Assembly: GCA_007750655.1 (NCBI GenBank)
Contig: CP036290.1
Span: 1,364,001 to 1,428,000 of the forward strand
Length of the DNA stretch: 64,000 bases
Reading direction: 5' to 3'
Source: Rohdeia mirabilis
Lineage (GTDB): Bacteria; Planctomycetota; UBA1135; GCA-002686595
Numbering within the stretch: the first letter of the stretch is position 1; each line of letters starts with the position of its first letter. Shown here one piece after another: positions 59,634 to 64,000 of the stretch. The position numbers were made by a program, and so were the translations under genes. The notes beneath the pieces are model-generated. The model searched no databases. It was not told where the DNA came from and saw only the letters and a program-made list of their open reading frames with translations.

Positions 59634-59912
59634 ATGGGAAAATTCTGCTGTATTCCTTTTAGAGAGTGGAATCGCAACTTTGGCTCCTCAGGGTTCGCTG
59701 TTTACGCAGATAAAGACCGAGGCGGCAACTGGGTGTTCTGTTTGTCGGCCCAGGTGGGTGGGCTAGAAAATCTGTCTGAGGAAGTGCCGGTAGTTGTGAC
59801 TGTTGATGTCAGCCACTGTCCCTGGTGTGGTCGCAACTTGCGCCGCTTCTATCGGAAGTCGATTGAGTCTGTTGCCCGCCTCGGTGTCAGGCCGAAAATC
59901 TATGGAAGCTAG
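59634..59912 (+). CDS. Small zinc-ribbon-like protein in low-GC segment
   Basis: A 92-residue protein, ATG 59634. It has a CxxC string (HCPWCGRNL) near residue 64 and one CC pair at residues 5-6, typical of small phage or island proteins with a zinc-ribbon end. The DNA (for example tattccttttagagag) is visibly richer in A and T than the neighbouring genes, so it is likely acquired. No known function. It lies just left of the first 145-bp repeat. Confidence 0.68.
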   Translation: MGKFCCIPFREWNRNFGSSGFAVYADKDRGGNWVFCLSAQVGGLENLSEEVPVVVTVDVSHCPWCGRNLRRFYRKSIESVARLGVRPKIYGS

Positions 59913-59965
59913 GCGCCGCACTGCTTGCGGCGGAGCCGGGGGGGGCGATGACGCCTTAAGTTACG

Positions 59966-60110
59966 TATCCGACCCTCCGCTCCCGACTGGATCCCTCTCG
60001 AGGGTGAAGAGCGCCAGGCTCGACCTTGACGGCGGCGGCGTTCATGGGCAGGGGCGGCGCTCTCACGCGGCGCGACGGCGGCCACGCAACGCAGCTACAA
60101 TAGCGCTACA
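59966..60110 (+). repeat. 145-bp direct repeat, left copy
   Basis: From tatccgacc to agcgctaca this sequence is repeated at 60812-60957 in the same direction, with few changes in the first 90 bases (e.g. the string starting cgctcccgactggatccc) and more, including small indels, near the end. The two copies bracket genes 60142-60695. Confidence 0.9.
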
Positions 60111-60141
60111 GGCTGGCACTACCCTCTCTTTAAACGGATAC

Positions 60142-60312
60142 ATGGGATTCGCGCCGATGTGGAAAGGGGCGGCCAATGCGGTGCATCGCGCTCGCGCCGT
60201 CGCGCTTGAGCGGGCAATCCGTGGCATCATTCCTGCGGGAGCGGCGGTCAGTGGCGCCTCAGGTTATGTTGTCGGGTCAGAGTTGCAAAGCGCATTAGGT
60301 GGTGGTGAGTGA
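60142..60312 (+). CDS. Small hypothetical protein with hydrophobic segment
   Basis: A 56-residue protein, ATG 60142. A basic amphipathic front (MWKGAANAVHRARAVALERAI) precedes a Gly/Ala-rich, weakly hydrophobic segment (IIPAGAAVSGASGYVVG). Its TGA stop shares a base with the ATG of the next gene (TGATG), a mark of coupled translation. Holin-like or membrane-active roles are possible but unsupported. It lies in the low-GC segment between the two direct repeats. Confidence 0.55.
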   Translation: MGFAPMWKGAANAVHRARAVALERAIRGIIPAGAAVSGASGYVVGSELQSALGGGE

Positions 60313-60695
60313 TGGGGGCAGAGCCGGTCCCTATTGAGGGTGCATACTGCTGGAAGTGTGGCGCTCCCAAGCGGAGTCCCCTTTCGGGGTGCGCTGATTG
60401 CAGGTGGAAGCCGCGAACGTGGCGTGAGCGTATTCGAAGTATGGACTTGAGCCATTGGGTCGCAGTTGGCGACGAGGGCGGGGGGGCGGGGCACGTCACG
60501 GCGCGCGCGGCGGCTCGAAGTCGAGGTGAATGGGTTCGTGTTGGAAAACAGAGGCGGGAGAGTTGTGTTGATGCGCTGTCGGTGGTCTCTGGTGGATTTA
60601 GCACGCGCCTGTTGTGTTGGTTCTTGCGATGGACCTGGCCTGTGTGGTTGATGGCGACGCTGTTGGCGTTCTATTCGGCTTGGAGGCGGATGTAG
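60312..60695 (+). CDS. Small protein: double-CxxC zinc ribbon plus C-terminal membrane helix
   Basis: A 127-residue protein, ATG 60312, coupled to the previous stop by TGATG. The N-terminus has CWKCGAPKRSPLSGCADC, two CxxC pairs 10 residues apart that form a zinc ribbon. The middle is polar and unconserved in look. The end has a Trp-rich membrane helix (LLCWFLRWTWPVWLMATLLAFY) and a basic tail. Base use is lower in GC than the flanks. No known family; the combined zinc ribbon and tail anchor is seen in many uncharacterised prokaryotic proteins. Confidence 0.66.
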   Translation: MGAEPVPIEGAYCWKCGAPKRSPLSGCADCRWKPRTWRERIRSMDLSHWVAVGDEGGGAGHVTARAAARSRGEWVRVGKQRRESCVDALSVVSGGFSTRLLCWFLRWTWPVWLMATLLAFYSAWRRM

Positions 60696-60811
60696 AATTA
60701 CTTGGGCTAAGATGCGAGTGTTAGGAGCTCGTGCGGGGTACGTGTCCGGTGACGCCATCTGGTGCGTCGCCCTCGGCGGCCGCATGTTCACCGCGTGGGC
60801 ATTGCAGCTGA

Positions 60812-60957
60812 TATCCGACCAATCCGCTCCCGACTGGATCCCTCTCGAGGGTGAAGAGCGCCAGGCTCGACCTAGACGGCGGCGGCGTTCATGGGCAGGG
60901 GCGGCGGCTCGCGCGGCGCGACGGCGCCCGCCCCAACGCAGCTACAAGAGCGCTACA
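60812..60957 (+). repeat. 145-bp direct repeat, right copy
   Basis: Matches 59966-60110 in the same direction, distance about 846 bp. Identity is highest in the first 90 bases (the string with gagggtgaagagcgccaggc) and weaker near the end (gcagctacaagagcgctaca against gcagctacaatagcgctaca). Confidence 0.9.
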
Positions 60958-61035
60958 CCCCGCGCTTCGCCACCCGCCGGAACTGCCACTTGCCGCCATC
61001 TGCTCGCCCTGTGCCGCCCAACTGGCCCCCAAAGG

Positions 61036-61080
61036 TGGAGCGGGAGACGGGACTCGAACCCGCGACTTTCAGCTTGGGAA
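61036..61080 (-). other. 3' half of tRNA-Gly(CCC): attachment-site-like remnant
   Basis: Read on the minus strand, the 45 bases begin in an anticodon loop (TTCCCAA, anticodon CCC). They continue with the 3' stem GCTGA, a five-base variable loop, a T arm with GCGGGTTCGAGTCCCG and the 3' acceptor strand CTCCCGC-T-CCA. The 5' half is absent: the bases before the loop do not pair with GCTGA and no acceptor 5' strand is found. A fragment that starts at the anticodon loop and ends in CCA is the usual crossover part of tRNA-targeting tyrosine integrases. Confidence 0.8.
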
Positions 61081-61253
61081 CCTGGCCCGCCGGGTGCACA
61101 TCGTGTCCGTTTCTGCCCGTTCGTGTCCGTTCTTGCCGGTCGAGTAGGGCCGTCGATGTCCGTTCGTGCCCGAATCTGCCCGGGACTTCCGGCGCCGATG
61201 TTGCAACACGAGCCTCGACGGCCCGTGCGAGCAGGCGACGCCGGGCGAGCCGG

Positions 61254-61493
61254 TCAGGACCGCTCCAGCTGCGCCAGCAGCCCGTCCCGCGCCGGCTCCA
61301 GCATCGGCAGCCCGTCGCTGACCGACACCGTCACGCCGAGCCGCTCCAGCGCGTCGCCGAGCCACTCGGCCGTCCGCTCGCGCACCACGACGCGTCCAGG
61401 GATCCCGCTGCGCTCGCGCCAGGCGCCGACCAAGTGGTCGAGCACCCACCGCTCCCGCTCCGACTCGCGCCCCAACTCAACCTTCAGGACCAT
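61254..61493 (-). CDS. Small hypothetical protein
   Basis: A 79-residue soluble protein from ATG 61493. It has an amphipathic pattern (ESERERWVLDHLVGAWRERSG, then VVVRERTAEWLGDALERLGVTV) and looks like a compact alpha/beta domain. It has no recognised family. It lies between the tRNA remnant and the kinase gene, with stop at 61254, in the same direction as the kinase. It may be the second gene of that transcript. Confidence 0.5.
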   Translation of the reverse strand: MVLKVELGRESERERWVLDHLVGAWRERSGIPGRVVVRERTAEWLGDALERLGVTVSVSDGLPMLEPARDGLLAQLERS

Positions 61494-61589
61494 GCTTGGT
61501 CGTCCTCGCCCGGATCGCGAGGCGGTCGTGCGCGAGCTTGTGCGAGCGGTGCGGGGCGTCGCGGGGGAGTGAGAACTGCGTCGGATGAC

Positions 61590-64000
61590 TCAGTCCTCCG
61601 ACGCTGCCCTTGCCGCCAGGAGCGCTGCGGTTGAGGTGCGCCACTGCCGCGCAAGCCCCTGCAGCTCGTCGTCGACACCCTCGCCTCCCGCGAGGACGAG
61701 GTCGAACAGCTCGAGCGCTCGGACCAGGTCTCCACTCTCAGCCTCCTCGGTGGCGACATTGAATCGTGAAGCACGCAAGTGGATGTCGGAGTCGTCCGCG
61801 ACGCTCTCGAGGCGGGCGACCGCGGTTCGATAGCACGTGCGCCCTTCCTCGCGTTGCCCTGCGTTCTGGCACGAGTCGCCTGCCACGTGCCACCAGTAGC
61901 CGGCTCTGTAGGCCTCTTGGGATCCAGGCAGGTCGAAGTGCTCGGCGATCTCGATCGCAAACTCGGCGGCTGCGTCATGCATCTCGAGAGCGACCAACTG
62001 GCGAAGTGCCAGCTCGCCCCGTTCGTGCACACCCGCGGGTGGGACCGATGGATCGTCGAGCGCGCGTATCGTCTCCTCGATGGCCGCGAGCCCCGCTCCG
62101 CGTCGGTCACCGCGCTCGAAGCGTGCCAGCGTCAAGCCCTTCCGCGAGAGGTTGGTGACATTCGAAGTCGGACCCGACCACCGCGTGGCGATCGTCAGGG
62201 CACTCGCGAACCTCTGCTCGGCTTCCTCGAGCGCCCTCAGGTTCAAGTGGGCGATTCCCGCAGCATTGAGGACGATCGCCGACTCGATCGAGCTCTTTCC
62301 GAATTCTCGCTCGACGCGTGCGAGCGCGGTGGATTCGAGCGCGACCATCTCGTCCCAGTGCTTCAGGTCGCCGAGCGTCTCCATCAACTGCTTCGTGGTG
62401 TTCGCCACTTCCCAGCTCCCTTCTCCGAGCCTCCCGAGATAGATATCGAGGAGCGCCCGAGTCTCGGCCAGGGCTTCGTCGGATCGGTCGAAGTGGCGAA
62501 GTGCCTTGGCGCGCCGAGAACGGAGGTCGAGGACACCGATGGCTCTCCCGTCCCGATCGACGGGAGCCGATCCATACGCGGCCAGTCGCTCGTCGAGAAC
62601 GGCCAGTGCTTCGGCGGGTCGACCGTCCTGGAGGATCGCGTCCGCGTACTGCGCCCAGGCATCGATGGTCCTGGTCGAAGGATCGCCGTAGTACGCGATC
62701 CGGGAGTCGACGGCGCGCCTCGCGATCTCGACCGCTTCGCTCGAACGTCCGAGGTAGCTCAGGACCAGCGCGTGGTTGTAGTCGACGATCGCACAGACGT
62801 AGAGCATAGTGTCGGGGAACGCGGTCCGCAGTTCCTCCACGTACGCGTACGTATCTCTCGCCAACTCCCAATCCCCTCCGCTCGCCGCCGCGAGATGGAG
62901 GGACTTGAGGCCTTCTCCGACGGACTCGGCGTCGCGCGGATGCTCGAGTGCCTGGCCGCGCATCGTCGAGAGCCATTCATGGGCGTCCGCGCGTGCCTGA
63001 TCCCGATCGCCTACGAGGTACTCAACCTCGATCAGTCTCCCGCGGACTCGCTGCTTCTCCAGAAACTCGACGCCTTCCTCACGCTCGTAGAGCTCGAGTG
63101 CCCGTCGGAGTGCGGCGCGAGCAAGCTCCATCTGATCCAGCCGCCGCAGTGCATGCCCCGTGGTCTCGTAGATCGCACCCAGTGCCCGGTCCGACTCGGG
63201 TGCTCCGACACCCGACTCCAGCTGCTGCAACGTGTGGTTCAGAGCATCGAGAAGGGTGTACTTCTCGGCGCCCGAACCCGACAGCGGGGCACGTTCGAAG
63301 ACACGTCCGTAGAAGCTCGCCAGAGCCTCGGACTTGAACAGGCTTTCCGCCAACGCCTCCTTCGCGACTGACTCCGCCGCCAGTGCATCCTCGGCCTCGC
63401 GTCGGGCCGCGATCGCGAGCAGGGCGTTGGACTCGGCGCGTTCGCGCGCTCTCACTGCCTCGGTCAGAGCCACTTCCCGTTCGATCAGCGCCGCGTCCCG
63501 ATCTCCGACGGCATGCTGCTCTCGGGCGAGTGCTCGGGACTTCTCGATCAGGCCATAGCTGGTACCGAGTAGCGCGATGAGCAGGAGCGCTAGCGCGCCT
63601 GCCGCGACGGCGAATGCCGTTCGATGCCGCCGCATAGTCGTGCGCGCCCGGTACTGCCAGGTGGGAGGGCCCGCATGGAGAAACTCGTGGGCAAGATAGC
63701 GCCCCAGATCGTCCCGCAGCTCCGCAGCGGATGCGTACCTTCGGCGCGGATCCGGGTCGCAAGCATGGGCGACGATCCAGTCGAGTTCCTGATCGATCCC
63801 CGACGCCGATCGTGAAGGGATCGGGACGGGGTCGCGGCGGACCGATGCGAGGATGGCATGGGTTGTGAGCGTCGAAGCGAAGCGCGGTCGGCCCGTCACG
63901 ACCTCGGTGACGAGTACGCCCAATGCGTAGACGTCGAGAGTCGGCCGCACTCGGTCGTTGGTGTCCGTCAAGCGTTCCGGAGCTACGTACGCCGCGGTAC
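61590..64000 (-). CDS. Ser/Thr protein kinase with TPR-like region, N-terminus cut by window edge
   Basis: About 803 residues visible; the reading frame runs off the right edge. It opens in the kinase activation segment (TAAYVAPERLTD), with DVYALGVLVTEVVTGRPRF and the kinase's last helices after it, so the ATP-binding and catalytic-loop parts lie beyond 64000. One membrane helix (AFAVAAGALALLLIALLGTSYGLI) follows, then a long coiled coil (REVALTEAVRARERAESNALLAIAARREAEDALAAE broken over two strings), and about 500 residues of TPR-like pairs (ALGAIYETTGHALRRLDQMELARAALRRALELY). This is the same plan as the kinase at 27879, with a different sensor part. Confidence 0.92.
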   Translation of the reverse strand, partial: TAAYVAPERLTDTNDRVRPTLDVYALGVLVTEVVTGRPRFASTLTTHAILASVRRDPVPIPSRSASGIDQELDWIVAHACDPDPRRRYASAAELRDDLGRYLAHEFLHAGPPTWQYRARTTMRRHRTAFAVAAGALALLLIALLGTSYGLIEKSRALAREQHAVGDRDAALIEREVALTEAVRARERAESNALLAIAARREAEDALAAESVAKEALAESLFKSEALASFYGRVFERAPLSGSGAEKYTLLDALNHTLQQLESGVGAPESDRALGAIYETTGHALRRLDQMELARAALRRALELYEREEGVEFLEKQRVRGRLIEVEYLVGDRDQARADAHEWLSTMRGQALEHPRDAESVGEGLKSLHLAAASGGDWELARDTYAYVEELRTAFPDTMLYVCAIVDYNHALVLSYLGRSSEAVEIARRAVDSRIAYYGDPSTRTIDAWAQYADAILQDGRPAEALAVLDERLAAYGSAPVDRDGRAIGVLDLRSRRAKALRHFDRSDEALAETRALLDIYLGRLGEGSWEVANTTKQLMETLGDLKHWDEMVALESTALARVEREFGKSSIESAIVLNAAGIAHLNLRALEEAEQRFASALTIATRWSGPTSNVTNLSRKGLTLARFERGDRRGAGLAAIEETIRALDDPSVPPAGVHERGELALRQLVALEMHDAAAEFAIEIAEHFDLPGSQEAYRAGYWWHVAGDSCQNAGQREEGRTCYRTAVARLESVADDSDIHLRASRFNVATEEAESGDLVRALELFDLVLAGGEGVDDELQGLARQWRTSTAALLAARAASED

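Larger units (their letters stand above)
60696..61253. other. Gene-free junction with right repeat and tRNA fragment
   Basis: 558 bp without a credible gene. It holds the right copy of the 145-bp repeat (60812-60957), the 3' half of a tRNA-Gly (61036-61080), and between about 61105 and 61190 a set of near-copies of tgtccgtt and tgcccg. Base composition returns to the usual high GC across it. Confidence 0.6.

Noticed and set aside
60891..61250. Open frames across the tRNA fragment that contain peptides like ETGLEPATFSLG
   Set aside because: Such peptides are well-known false products of translating tRNA ends; the DNA is better explained by the tRNA-Gly 3' half.

Overview
The window reads as chromosomal DNA from a very GC-rich member of the Planctomycetota. 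The main evidence is two PSD1-type cytochrome c proteins (one followed by a DUF1501 gene), a sulfatase, a cytochrome c fused to a propeller-type dehydrogenase, two Ser/Thr kinases with C-terminal TPR-like helices and a DWG or PERL-type kinase core, and many signal-peptide-bearing proteins of unknown role. Several of the secreted proteins share a similar beta-rich terminal module. A placement close to the marine Poly30/Pla133-like lineages is an inference only. No rRNA gene, complete tRNA gene, integrase, transposase or CRISPR array was seen.

Layout. 1-3925 holds a PSD1 protein cut by the left edge. 4.5-6.8 kb is a tight cluster of an SDR oxidoreductase, a DUF4136 lipoprotein and a membrane-anchored endonuclease/exonuclease/phosphatase-fold enzyme. 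7-14.4 kb holds an acyl-CoA desaturase, a DEAD-box RNA helicase, a secreted HEVQH metalloprotease-like protein, a divergent sulfatase and a small GspE-N-like protein. 14.5-21 kb holds an M20 amidohydrolase, a secreted TPR protein, a DNRLRE protein, a SanA-like protein, a beta-helix-like secreted protein and a free-standing HEAGH mini-peptidase. 21.3-25.3 kb is a two-gene polysaccharide O-acetylation unit: an AlgI-like MBOAT protein and a duplicated AlgJ/AlgX-like protein. 26-33.4 kb holds a secreted TPR protein, a large kinase and an exported catalase-peroxidase. 34-44.7 kb holds an SGNH hydrolase, a CbpA/CbpM-like chaperone pair, an esterase, an NHL lipoprotein, propeller and S41 proteins, and four copies of a palindromic element of about 77 bp. 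44.8-55.1 kb holds an FG-GAP protein, DUF1501, a second PSD1 protein, and a divergent dehydrogenase/cytochrome c. 55.3-58.8 kb holds a secreted repeat protein interrupted by an in-frame TGA, a membrane protein and elongation factor P.

The right end differs. 59.6-61.1 kb is visibly poorer in GC and carries three small genes (two with CxxC zinc-binding patterns). A direct repeat of about 145 bp lies on each side of two of them, and the 3' half of a tRNA-Gly(CCC) follows. This looks like the scar or short remnant of a tRNA-targeting integrative element. The window closes with a kinase/TPR protein cut by the right edge.

The items most worth following up are the 77-bp palindrome family, the repeat-bounded cassette beside the tRNA fragment, the UGA-interrupted secreted gene, the double AlgX-like protein whose second copy lacks the usual Asp, and the terminal module shared by several otherwise unrelated exported proteins.
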